Below, piece after piece: positions 6,024 through 12,162 of a stretch of DNA of 12,750 bases. The stretch is from the NCBI GenBank assembly GCA_035763085.1, contig DASUBV010000373.1, positions 1 through 12,750 of the forward strand. Direction: 5' to 3'. Below the pieces are notes generated by a model. That model saw only the letters and a list, made by a program, of their open reading frames with translations, did not search any database and was not told where the DNA came from. The stretch is from DASUBV01 sp035763085 (lineage in GTDB: Bacteria > Actinomycetota > Actinomycetes > Streptosporangiales > Streptosporangiaceae). The translations under genes and the position numbers were made by a program. Numbering within the stretch: position 1 is the first letter of the stretch; each line of letters opens with the position of its first letter.

Positions 6024-6083
6024 GGCGTTACGCAGCGGAGGCGCCCGGCGGCGGCTGCGGGCCGGCCGGGAGGGCGGGGGTTC

Positions 6084-6464
6084 CTAGGCGCTCTTGCGGT
6101 GCCGCGAGGAATGCGAGCGGCCGGACTGCTCGCCGCGCTCGCCGCGGATCACCGCGAGCCGCTCGGCCAGGACCTCCTCCAGGTCAGCGATCGTCCGCCG
6201 CTCCATGAGCATGTCCCAGTGGCTGCGCGGTGCCTTGGCCTTCTTCTGGGTCGGCAGGTCCCCGGAAACACTGACAGCAGTGGCGCCGCAGATCCGGCAC
6301 TCCCAGTTCGCGGGCAACTCGGCCTCGGCCGAGAAGGGCACCGTAAACCGGTGGCCCTTCGGGCAGTCGAAAGCGACCTCCTGGCGCGGGGCCAGGTCGG
6401 TGTTACGGTCGTTCTCGTAGCTCGTTGCTCCGAGACGGGTGCCCCGAAGTGCGCGTTCGGCCAT
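6084..6464 (-). CDS. rbpA: RNA polymerase-binding protein RbpA
   Basis: A 126-residue actinobacteria-specific protein that binds RNA polymerase and the principal sigma factor and stabilises open promoter complexes. It has the canonical N-terminus ALRGTRLGATSYE, a core with C34, H38, C56 and C59 (CPKGH and CRICG) that resembles a zinc-binding site, and the C-terminal sigma-interaction domain SHWDMLMERRTIADLEEVLAERL (81-103). The tail 110-126 is basic and Ser/His/Arg-rich. ATG 6464 gives the family's usual N-terminus. A GTG at 6473 adds three residues and is the alternative. A sigma-R-type promoter lies upstream (6503-6532). The gene is monocistronic and convergent with the mannosyltransferase gene. 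Confidence 0.96.
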   Translation of the reverse strand: MAERALRGTRLGATSYENDRNTDLAPRQEVAFDCPKGHRFTVPFSAEAELPANWECRICGATAVSVSGDLPTQKKAKAPRSHWDMLMERRTIADLEEVLAERLAVIRGERGEQSGRSHSSRHRKSA

Positions 6465-6502
6465 AAGTTCCACTGCCTCTCAGGCGCTCAGCCGTCCTAC
6501 TT

Positions 6503-6532
6503 AACAACGGTGAGTACCCGAACAAGATTCCC
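6503..6532 (-). promoter_or_regulatory. sigma-R-type promoter of rbpA
   Basis: Read on the - strand, GGGAAT (6532-6527) is followed after exactly 18 bases by GTTGTT (6508-6503). This matches GGAAT-N18-GTT, the promoter recognised by the thiol-stress sigma factor SigR of Streptomyces and its mycobacterial counterpart SigH. In Streptomyces, rbpA is a known SigR target, so match and context agree. The transcript would start about 35 bases before ATG 6464. Confidence 0.75.
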
Positions 6533-6615
6533 GTCCGGCCCGGGTTCCAACCCCCGCAGGGGCGTCCGATCTGGGCCGGATTCGCCTGCCGTACAAGGGT
6601 GCGCAGGCCCGGGGC

Positions 6616-7425
6616 TCAGGAGGCCGGAGATTTCTCAGCGGATCCGCTGCCCGGCCGCGGATGCCATCCGCCGCGGCCCCGCAGGACCTCACGCAGCGTG
6701 ACCGTATTGTCGGTCATGATCCCGTCTGCCCCGAGGTCCAGCAGCCGGGCCATCTCCGCCGCCTCGTTGACTGTCCAGGCATGCACCTGCAGCCCGGCGG
6801 CGTGCGCGCGGCGCAAGAACCGGGGCGTGACCAGCCCGGACGGCACCTGGGCGCAGCCGATCCCGAGCCGGGCGAAGCGCCCGGCCAGCCCGGCCGCCTG
6901 GCTGGTGCTGTAGCGGAGCATGCCGATCTCGGCCGGGGAGGTAGCCGTGCAGACCGGGCGGTCCAGTGCCTTCCGGACCGCGGCCAGCCGCCGCCCGGAG
7001 AAGGAGACCAGGCAGACCCGGTCCCAGGAGGCGGTCCGGCGGACCACCTCGGCGACCGGCTCCACGGCCGGCTCGTCCTTGATGTCGATGTTGAAGCGCA
7101 CGCCCGGCCACGAGCTGATCAGGTCGGCCAGCAGCGGGATGGGCTCGGTGCCGTCAATCCGGGCAGCGGACACCCGGGCCCAGGGCAGCCGGGCGATGGC
7201 CCCCTCGGCGTCGGTCACCCGGTCCAGGCGCTTGTCGTGGAAGGCGACCACCTGCCCGTCGGCGGTGGCGTGCGCGTCGGTCTCCAGGTAGGCGTAGCCC
7301 AGGCCCACGGCGTGCTCGAAGGCGCGCCAGGAGTTCTCCGCGAAGTGGCCCGCGCCGCCCCGGTGGGCGAACGCCAGCGGCCGGGGATAGTCCAGGAACC
7401 CGGTCGGCGGGGCGAGGTCAGGCAC
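6616..7425 (-). CDS. glycerophosphodiester phosphodiesterase
   Basis: A 269-residue GDPD-family TIM-barrel enzyme that cleaves glycerophosphodiesters to glycerol 3-phosphate and an alcohol. The catalytic pattern is complete: HRGG (21-24), EN (30-31), the metal ligands E48 and D50 in ETDAH, the second catalytic H63-D64 in FHD, and FNIDIKDE (111-118). Near the C-terminus are VHAWTVN and GADGIMTDN. No signal peptide is visible, so it is probably cytoplasmic. The GTG start at 7425 lies four bases after the stop of the TrmH-like gene, with GAGG just before it. A CATACT box ends six bases before it, which could provide a separate leaderless transcript. It is the last gene of the operon that begins at 9081. 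Confidence 0.9.
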   Translation of the reverse strand: MPDLAPPTGFLDYPRPLAFAHRGGAGHFAENSWRAFEHAVGLGYAYLETDAHATADGQVVAFHDKRLDRVTDAEGAIARLPWARVSAARIDGTEPIPLLADLISSWPGVRFNIDIKDEPAVEPVAEVVRRTASWDRVCLVSFSGRRLAAVRKALDRPVCTATSPAEIGMLRYSTSQAAGLAGRFARLGIGCAQVPSGLVTPRFLRRAHAAGLQVHAWTVNEAAEMARLLDLGADGIMTDNTVTLREVLRGRGGWHPRPGSGSAEKSPAS

Positions 7426-7429
7426 GGCC

Positions 7430-8122
7430 TCAGTATGCCGGCCCGCGCACGTCCGCCCCCGGCTGGCCCGCCGCCCCCGCCGCATCCGCCCCGCTGGCCG
7501 CGTCTGCCCCGCTGGCCCCGTCGCCCTCGGCCGCGGCTGCGTCGTCCGGCCCGGTCAGCCCGGCCCACTCCCGGCGCCGCGCCTCGGCTAGCGCGATGGC
7601 CGCCGCCGCGGCCACGTTCAGCGAGCCCACCCGGCCCGCCTGCGGGATGTAGGCCACCGCGTCGGCGGCCGCCAGCAGCCCCGCCGAGCAGCCCCGGTCC
7701 TCGTTCCCCAGCGCCAGGCAGACATCGCCGTCCAGTGCCGCCTCGTGCAGCGGCACCGCGCCGCTGGCCAGCTCCACCGCGACAATCCGCAGTCCGGCCG
7801 CCCGCACCGCGGCCACGCCGGAGGCGGTGTCCGGCAGCTGCTGCGCGGGCAGGTAGCGCCCGGTGCCCAGGGCCGTCTTGCGGGCCGAGGGGTGGTCGGG
7901 GGAGGCGCTGTCCCCGCACAGCCACAGCTGCTCGACCCCGAGCGCGGCCGCCGTCCGGATGATCGAGCCCACGTTGAACGGCTGCCCGACGGACTCCAGG
8001 AGCAGCCCGAGCCGGCCCTGCGTCCGGCGGCGCCAGGTCCGGTTGAGCCGCTTGACGTCGGTCGCGCCGAGCTGGCGCGGCCCGGGTACCGCGCTGGCCC
8101 CCGGTTTCCCGTTACTGGTCAT
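7430..8122 (-). CDS. TrmH/SpoU-family RNA 2'-O-methyltransferase
   Basis: A 230-residue SPOUT-class enzyme that methylates a ribose 2'-OH of tRNA or rRNA using S-adenosylmethionine. The three family motifs are present: NVGSIIRTAAALG (50-62) with the catalytic Arg, LALGNEDRG (136-144) and IPQAGRVGSLNVAAAAAIALAE (159-180), which forms the trefoil knot. The C-terminal 40 residues are a low-complexity Ala/Gly/Asp tail with repeated SGADAA units and add nothing to the catalytic fold. Two ATGs are possible. ATG 8122 is chosen because a GGCGGG stands before it; ATG 8137 would add five residues and lengthen the overlap with the preceding gene. It overlaps the RsmC-like gene and is followed closely by the phosphodiesterase gene. 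Whether its substrate is tRNA or 23S rRNA cannot be decided. Confidence 0.88.
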   Translation of the reverse strand: MTSNGKPGASAVPGPRQLGATDVKRLNRTWRRRTQGRLGLLLESVGQPFNVGSIIRTAAALGVEQLWLCGDSASPDHPSARKTALGTGRYLPAQQLPDTASGVAAVRAAGLRIVAVELASGAVPLHEAALDGDVCLALGNEDRGCSAGLLAAADAVAYIPQAGRVGSLNVAAAAAIALAEARRREWAGLTGPDDAAAAEGDGASGADAASGADAAGAAGQPGADVRGPAY

Positions 8123-8738
8123 CTGCCCGCCTGTCATCCGCCTGACCGGGCGCGACCCGCAGCACGCGGTAGCCGGCCCGCGCCGCCACCCGGTCCGCCG
8201 CCCAGCCCTGCCCCGCCAGCCAGCGCTGCAGCGAATCGGAACCCAGGTGGCGCTGCACCACCAGGTAGGCGGCGCCGCCGGGGGCCAGCCGGCCCAGCCA
8301 GGCGGCCAGCATCTCGTGCAGGGCGGCCTTGCCGATCCGGATCGGCGGGTTGGACCAGATCAGGTCGAAGCTGGCCGGCAGCGCCGGGTCGCCGGGCGGC
8401 AGGCAGCGGACGTTCGCCAGCCCGGCCGCCGCGGCGTTGCGGCGGCACAGGTCCAGGGCCCGGCGGTTCACGTCGGTGGCCCACACCGCGGCGCCGGGCG
8501 CCCGGCTGGCCAGCACCAGCGCCAGCGGCCCGTACCCGCAGCCCAGGTCGAGCAGGCTGCCTGCGGGCGGCGGCGGGGGCGCGGTGTCCAGCAGCAGCCG
8601 GGTGCCGGGGTCCAGGCGGCCTGGCGAGAACATCCCGGCGTCGGTCTCCAGGGCCAGGTGCAGGTCGGGCAGCACCACGTGGACGATTCCCGGCCGGCGG
8701 GCCGCCGACGGGTCCTCAGCGAAGTACTGGGTGCTCAC
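8112..8738 (-). CDS. RsmC-like class I methyltransferase
   Basis: A 208-residue Rossmann-fold methyltransferase of the MTS (methyltransferase small) group, which includes the 16S rRNA guanine-N2 enzymes RsmC and RsmD-like proteins. The SAM motif DLGCGYGPLAL is at 64-74, an acidic residue ends strand 2 (TDV, 88-90), and the base-methylation motif NPPIR is at 130-134, where NPP[FYW] is usual. It corresponds to the catalytic half of E. coli RsmC. GTG 8738 gives MSTQYF, overlaps the DUF3817 gene by 23 bases and agrees with the family's start. It is the second gene of the operon and overlaps the trmH-like gene downstream. The modified rRNA position is inferred from family only. Confidence 0.8.
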   Translation of the reverse strand: MSTQYFAEDPSAARRPGIVHVVLPDLHLALETDAGMFSPGRLDPGTRLLLDTAPPPPPAGSLLDLGCGYGPLALVLASRAPGAAVWATDVNRRALDLCRRNAAAAGLANVRCLPPGDPALPASFDLIWSNPPIRIGKAALHEMLAAWLGRLAPGGAAYLVVQRHLGSDSLQRWLAGQGWAADRVAARAGYRVLRVAPGQADDRRADDQ

Positions 8739-9081
8739 GCGGCGCCACCCCGGCGGCAGCCAGCGCCGGGTCGATGTAGCGGTGGCTGACCCAGCGCTCG
8801 ACCACGAACGTCAGCACCGGGATGGTGCCGGCCAGCAGCACGATCACCGTGCTCGGCCGCGCCACCGGCATCCCCACCGCGCGGGTCATGATGAATGCGA
8901 CGATCACGTAGACGATGTAGAGCATGCCGTGCGCGGTGCCCACGTAATGCGTGATGACCTCGTTACCGGCCCACACCTGCAGCGGGATGCCGACAAAGCA
9001 CAGCACGATCAGGACCACGCCGGTCACGTAGGCCATAGTCCGGTAAGCGCGCACCACCAGTCGGAGCGTGTCTGCACGCAC
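8716..9081 (-). CDS. DUF3817 membrane protein
   Basis: A 121-residue integral membrane protein of the actinobacterial DUF3817 family, function unknown. Three hydrophobic segments are visible at about 14-35, 50-68 and 79-95. Typical features are AYVTGV at the first helix, VGTAHGMLYIVYV in the second and AGTIPVLTFVVERWV in the third. GTG 9081 is preceded by AGGAGGT with ideal spacing, the best ribosome binding site in this operon. It begins the run DUF3817, RsmC-like, TrmH-like, phosphodiesterase. Confidence 0.82.
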   Translation of the reverse strand: MRADTLRLVVRAYRTMAYVTGVVLIVLCFVGIPLQVWAGNEVITHYVGTAHGMLYIVYVIVAFIMTRAVGMPVARPSTVIVLLAGTIPVLTFVVERWVSHRYIDPALAAAGVAPREHPVLR

Positions 9082-9192
9082 CGGGACCTCCTCTTATCTG
9101 TGCCTGAGCCCGTCCGGGCGGTGTCGCCGGGCCAGGCGCCGGGCGGGGCCGGCGGCCAGGGCCGGGCTGGCCGGCCAGGACCCGCCGGGTGC

Positions 9193-9633
9193 CTAGCGCA
9201 GCCCGTGCCACCTGCCGTGCCCCTCGGCCTGCTTGCTCAGCCTGGCCAAATAGGCGTTGTACTCGTCGAGCTCGGGGTCACCCTCATCCTCGCCGGCGGC
9301 GTCCCCGGCCGCCGGCCCGGCCCGGCGCAGCGCGGCCGGCGGCAGCCCGGCCGCGGCGTCGTCGGCGGTCGGCGCGTTCGCGTCGCCCGCCGCCTGCTTC
9401 GGCTTGGCCTCATCCAGGATCGTCTTGACCCAGAACACCAGCCCGAACGCGGCGAAGATCGGCCACTCAAACGTATAGGCCCAGCTCAGTGCGTTCCCGT
9501 TCTCGGCGCGGTGGAACTGCCAGTTGCCCAGCCATAGCATGCCGAACACGGTCGCGATCGTGAAGGCATGCCAGGCGAGCCACCTGGGGGTGATCACGAA
9601 CCGCCAACGCGATCGTGCCGCAGCGCCGGACAT
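9193..9633 (-). CDS. small membrane protein with SURF1-like N-terminal motif
   Basis: A 146-residue protein with two hydrophobic segments (about 18-36 and 54-73) and a charged C-terminal region that is Ala/Pro/Asp-rich (75-120), ending in a short helix (DPELDEYNAYLARLSKQ). The segment WLGNWQFHRAENGN (34-47) recalls the LGxWQxxR motif at the first membrane helix of SURF1, a cytochrome oxidase assembly factor. The protein lacks the SURF1 periplasmic domain, so that role is not claimed. Relatives are common in actinomycetes. The ATG at 9633 has TAGGCT six bases upstream, indicating a leaderless transcript. The next gene, DUF3817, starts 111 bases further on behind its own ribosome binding site. 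Confidence 0.75.
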   Translation of the reverse strand: MSGAAARSRWRFVITPRWLAWHAFTIATVFGMLWLGNWQFHRAENGNALSWAYTFEWPIFAAFGLVFWVKTILDEAKPKQAAGDANAPTADDAAAGLPPAALRRAGPAAGDAAGEDEGDPELDEYNAYLARLSKQAEGHGRWHGLR

Positions 9634-9645
9634 ACCCTGAGCCTA
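9633..9645 (-). promoter_or_regulatory. leaderless -10 box before the gene at 9633
   Basis: On the - strand TAGGCT (9645-9640) is followed by six bases and ATG 9633. It has the same geometry as the boxes at 519, 1304 and 11256. No Shine-Dalgarno sequence is present. Confidence 0.5.
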
Positions 9646-9823
9646 GCGCCGTTGCGCAATAGCTCCGCGCCCAGGCCAGCCAGCGGGCCGGCGGCGGCCG
9701 GGAAGCCGCCTGGCCGGCGGCGCTCTGGACAACTAAGGCGAAACGAGGCGGAGCCGGGTCAGCGCGGCACCACTACGCCAGGCGACAGGCGAGTCACTGC
9801 ACGGGACCAGTTCGGGGGTCAGT

Positions 9824-9837
9824 GATAATCAGTGCCA
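9824..9837 (+). promoter_or_regulatory. -10 box before the gene at 9837
   Basis: GATAAT (9824-9829) differs from TATAAT at one base and ends seven bases before ATG 9837. This again fits leaderless or near-leaderless transcription, as no Shine-Dalgarno sequence is seen. No -35 hexamer was recognised. The rest of the 203-base gap to the divergent gene at 9633 holds a GC-rich hairpin around 9690-9720. Confidence 0.45.
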
Positions 9838-10211
9838 TGTCTCTAGCTGAACTGCTCTCGGGGCGGCTCGGCCACGCCGCCCGGCTGCCCGACCGGCTCG
9901 AGGAGCTGCGCGGGCCGGCCAGGGGCGTGGTGGTGCTGCCCCGGCACCTGTCCTGGCCGGGGATGCGCGAGTTCGACGTGACCGACGACGCCACCCGGCG
10001 CAGCATGTACGGCATCGTGCTGACCCAGGGGCAGCGCAACGACGTCATGCGGTTCCTCAACCCGGCCCTGCTGCGCCGGGACTGGCCGCTGATCCGCGCC
10101 GCGCTGGACCCGAAGCTGCGCCGCTGGTGCGAGCGCCGCCTCGGCCTGGGCGAGCCGCCCGGCGACGACCAGGCCGGCGCGGAGCAGGTGACCGGCGCCC
10201 GGGCCGGCTGA
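9837..10211 (+). CDS. conserved actinobacterial hypothetical protein (124 aa)
   Basis: A 124-residue soluble protein. I recall similar small proteins in many actinomycetes, beginning MSLAELL and containing GVVVLPRHLSWPGMREFDV (30-48), then a Tyr/Gln/Arg/Asn block (MYGIVLTQGQRNDVMRFLN, 57-75) and RRDWPLIRAAL, but no function is known to me. The pattern suggests an alpha/beta N-terminal part and a helical C-terminal part, with a disordered Gly/Pro/Ala tail after 105. ATG 9837 is preferred over GTG 9822 because a -10 box overlaps the latter. The gene converges on kstR. Confidence 0.65.
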   Translation: MSLAELLSGRLGHAARLPDRLEELRGPARGVVVLPRHLSWPGMREFDVTDDATRRSMYGIVLTQGQRNDVMRFLNPALLRRDWPLIRAALDPKLRRWCERRLGLGEPPGDDQAGAEQVTGARAG

Positions 10212-10237
10212 CCGGCCATTGCGGCGCGAGCCGGGCG

Positions 10238-10280
10238 CTGGCCGCCGAGCCCCCGGCCGGCGGCCCCGGCCAGGCGTTTT
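10238..10280 (+). terminator. rho-independent-like terminator after the gene at 9837
   Basis: GGCCGCCG (10240-10247) pairs perfectly with CGGCGGCC (10258-10265), and an alternative outer pairing uses CTGGCC (10238) and GGCCAG (10268-10273). A short T-run (10276-10280) follows on the + strand. It lies in the 128-base convergent gap before the kstR stop. Confidence 0.5.
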
Positions 10281-10339
10281 CATCAGCAGTTCGGGCTGCC
10301 CCACCCTGGGCGGGAGGTACCGCGAACTGGCGCAGGCAA

Positions 10340-11014
10340 CTAGGAAGCGGCCTCGCGGTGATTGCTGGCGCCTGAGCGCAGCAGCAGCCGGGCGGTCAGT
10401 TCCAGGTGACTGCTGACGTCGTTGGCCGAGGCCCGGCGGGTCACCCAGGCGACCAGGTTCGACAGCCACACATCCCCGATGATCCGCGCGATCGCCACCT
10501 CGTCGGCAGACGGCTCGCCGTCGTGCATGGCCCTGGTCAGCATCCGCTCCATCAGCCGGCCCACCGCGCTGACCTCGTTCGCGGCGCTCGGGTCGGCGAA
10601 CATGAACGCCCGGGTCATCGCCTCGGTCAGCATCGGCTCGCGCTGCATCGTCCGGGTAACCCGGCCCAGCACGTACAGCGTCCGCTCGTAGGGCGAATCG
10701 CCGAGTACCGGCGTGCGGTCCAGCCTCTCCTGGGTGCGCTCGAACTCGCGGGCCAGGCCCGATACCAGCAGGTGGATCTTGGAGGGGAAGTACCGGTACA
10801 GCGTGCCCAGGGCCACGTCCGCCTGCTCGGCCACGGTCCGCATCTGCACGGCGTCAAAGCCGCCCTTGGCGGCCAGGACCAGCGTGGCGTCCAGGATCCG
10901 CCGGCGCCGGTCGCGCTGAGCCGCCGAGCCGAGCTCGGCGTCTGCGGGCGCGCTGCTGGTACGCGTTCTCGGCGGTGTCATCCGACCCTCTCGTTGCGCT
11001 GGGCTGGCCGTCAC
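10340..11014 (-). CDS. kstR: KstR-type TetR repressor of steroid catabolism
   Basis: 224 residues as called. KstR represses the cholesterol/steroid degradation regulon in mycobacteria and rhodococci and is released by steroid CoA thioesters. The resemblance to mycobacterial KstR runs the full length: ELGSAAQRDRRRRILDATL (27-45), the helix-turn-helix VALGTLYRYFPSK (67-79), HLLVSGLAREFER (81-93), the ligand domain with PMLTEAMTRAFMFAD (127-141), VWLSNLVAWVTRRAS (182-196). The GTG at 11014 has AGGAGGG seven bases upstream. An ATG at 10981 with GAGAGGG before it would give 213 residues and matches the shorter mycobacterial N-terminus. The operator match at 11096-11109 indicates autoregulation. 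No steroid catabolic enzyme gene is in this window. Confidence 0.9.
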   Translation of the reverse strand: MTASPAQREGRMTPPRTRTSSAPADAELGSAAQRDRRRRILDATLVLAAKGGFDAVQMRTVAEQADVALGTLYRYFPSKIHLLVSGLAREFERTQERLDRTPVLGDSPYERTLYVLGRVTRTMQREPMLTEAMTRAFMFADPSAANEVSAVGRLMERMLTRAMHDGEPSADEVAIARIIGDVWLSNLVAWVTRRASANDVSSHLELTARLLLRSGASNHREAAS

Positions 11015-11095
11015 GCGCCAGCCCTCCTGATGATCACAGCGGCGCTGCCCGGTCAATTGTTACCGCGCTGGCCTGCCGTCCCGGCCGACCGGGTC

Positions 11096-11109
11096 TATAA
11101 CGTGTTCTA
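11096..11109. promoter_or_regulatory. KstR operator
   Basis: TATAACGTGTTCTA fits the published KstR consensus TnnAACnnGTTnnA at every fixed position and is almost palindromic. It lies about 80 bases upstream of the kstR start and also upstream of the + strand genes at 11130 and 11268. Control of kstR itself is expected from its relatives. Control of the divergent side is possible because TATAAC and TCTAAT within and beside the box resemble -10 elements on the + strand. Confidence 0.8.
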
Positions 11110-11129
11110 ATTCTAGGAGGGGAGGGCCG

Positions 11130-11186
11130 GTGCCGGCTGCCACGACCTCGATGCCCGCTGCATACGCTCGAGCGATTTCCGGCTGA
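11130..11186 (+). CDS. possible 18-codon ORF downstream of the KstR operator
   Basis: GTG 11130 is preceded by a very strong purine run (AGGAGGGGAGGG, 11116-11127) and the frame ends at TGA 11184. The 18-residue peptide (VPAATTSMPAAYARAISG) is not recognised. The ribosome-binding-like run and the KstR box just upstream are the only support. It could instead be the start of a decayed gene, since other actinomycetes often have an acyl-CoA dehydrogenase gene divergent from kstR. Confidence 0.2.
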   Translation: MPAATTSMPAAYARAISG

Positions 11187-11255
11187 GCCGGACAGAGGCC
11201 GGCACGGACGTCCCTGCCGCCCGGAATGCAGATGCGCGCGCGGAAGCCCAGACGT

Positions 11256-11268
11256 TAGCTTTCCTGCA
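11256..11268 (+). promoter_or_regulatory. leaderless -10 box before the methyltransferase gene
   Basis: TAGCTT (11256-11261) fits TANNNT and ends six bases before ATG 11268. No Shine-Dalgarno sequence precedes the ATG. Confidence 0.45.
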
Positions 11269-12062
11269 TGGAGGTCGACGCTGAGATTCTCGCTCACTAC
11301 GCCGAAGGCCGGGAGCACGCCAGGCTGACAAGCGGCCAGTCGCTGGAGCTGCTGCGGACCCGGGTGCTGCTCGAGCGGTTCCTGCCGGACTCGCCCGCGC
11401 GGGTGCTGGACGTCGGCGGCGGCAGCGGGGTGTACGCATCCTGGCTCAGCGGACGCGGCTACCAGGTGCACCTGATTGACCCGGTCCCGCTGCACCGCCA
11501 GCAGGCCAGGGCCGACGGCCGGTTCACCGTCGCCGCCGGGGATGCCCGCAGCCTGGCTGAGGCCGACGGCAGTTACGACGCCGTCCTGCTGCTCGGCCCG
11601 CTCTATCACCTGACGGACCGGGCCGACCGGATACGCGCCCTGGCCGAGGCCCGCCGCGTCACCCGCCCTGGCGGCATCGTCGCCGCCGCGGCGATCTCGC
11701 GCTATGCCAGCACCTTCGAGGGATACTTCGGCGGGTTCATAGACGAGCCCGGATTCACCGCCGTGATGGCCGAGGACCTGAAGACCGGGCAGCACCGTAA
11801 CCCCGGCTCGCACCCGAGGTTCTTCACCACGGCCTTCTTCCACGACCCGGCCGGCCTCATGAGCGAGATCACAGATTCCGGGCTGCGCCTGCAGGACGTG
11901 CTGCCCGTCGAGGGGCCGCTGCACTGGGCACCCGGCATCCAGGACCGCCTGAGCGACCCTGGCCAGCGGCAGCTCATCCTGGACACGCTGGACGCGATGG
12001 AGCACGACCCGGCAGTGGCCGGAGCCACGTCGCACCTCCTGGCCATCGGCCAGCGCCCGTAG
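11268..12062 (+). CDS. class I SAM-dependent methyltransferase
   Basis: A 264-residue Rossmann-fold methyltransferase of the UbiE/COQ5-like small-molecule type. Motifs are DVGGGSGVYASWL (48-60), an acidic end of strand 2 (LIDP, 69-72), GDAR (91-94), and LLLGPLYHLTD (107-117) followed by a helix and RVTRPGGIVAAAAIS, the usual post-motif III. The C-terminal part (about 145-230, SRYASTFEGYFGG, FFTTAFFHDPAGL) forms a lid that decides the substrate, which I cannot name. Start chosen from the leaderless -10 box. The next gene is convergent, and the 100-base gap between them shows no clear terminator. Location beside kstR and the KstR box raises a link with steroid metabolism, but nothing in the protein supports one. 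Confidence 0.83.
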   Translation: MEVDAEILAHYAEGREHARLTSGQSLELLRTRVLLERFLPDSPARVLDVGGGSGVYASWLSGRGYQVHLIDPVPLHRQQARADGRFTVAAGDARSLAEADGSYDAVLLLGPLYHLTDRADRIRALAEARRVTRPGGIVAAAAISRYASTFEGYFGGFIDEPGFTAVMAEDLKTGQHRNPGSHPRFFTTAFFHDPAGLMSEITDSGLRLQDVLPVEGPLHWAPGIQDRLSDPGQRQLILDTLDAMEHDPAVAGATSHLLAIGQRP

Positions 12063-12162
12063 TCCGGTGCCGGGACCAGATTGGCCTTTTGATCGGCAGC
12101 GATGGCAACGTAAGGGCCTAGAGAGCGGGATGTGGGCGTCAGGGGTGTCTCAGGGTCGCCAG

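Noticed and set aside
6661..7962. A 433-codon + strand frame across the phosphodiesterase and TrmH genes
   Set aside because: It is antisense to two motif-complete genes, and its product becomes Pro/Arg-rich low complexity in the second half.
9167..9178. 12-bp palindrome CTGGCCGGCCAG between the SURF1-like and DUF3817 genes
   Set aside because: It is a short GC-only palindrome, expected by chance in such GC-rich intergenic DNA. It may be part of a terminator but nothing else supports that.
7745..9537. Overlapping + strand frames of 300-400 codons over the methyltransferase, DUF3817 and SURF1-like genes
   Set aside because: They are antisense shadows with Arg/Pro/Ala-rich sequence, no motifs, and recognised genes on the other strand.
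10406..11110. A 234-codon + strand frame opposite kstR
   Set aside because: It is antisense to a full-length KstR relative and has no recognisable domain.
11034..12035. A 333-codon - strand frame opposite the methyltransferase
   Set aside because: The + strand frame carries intact SAM-binding motifs, whereas this product is compositionally biased and motif-free.
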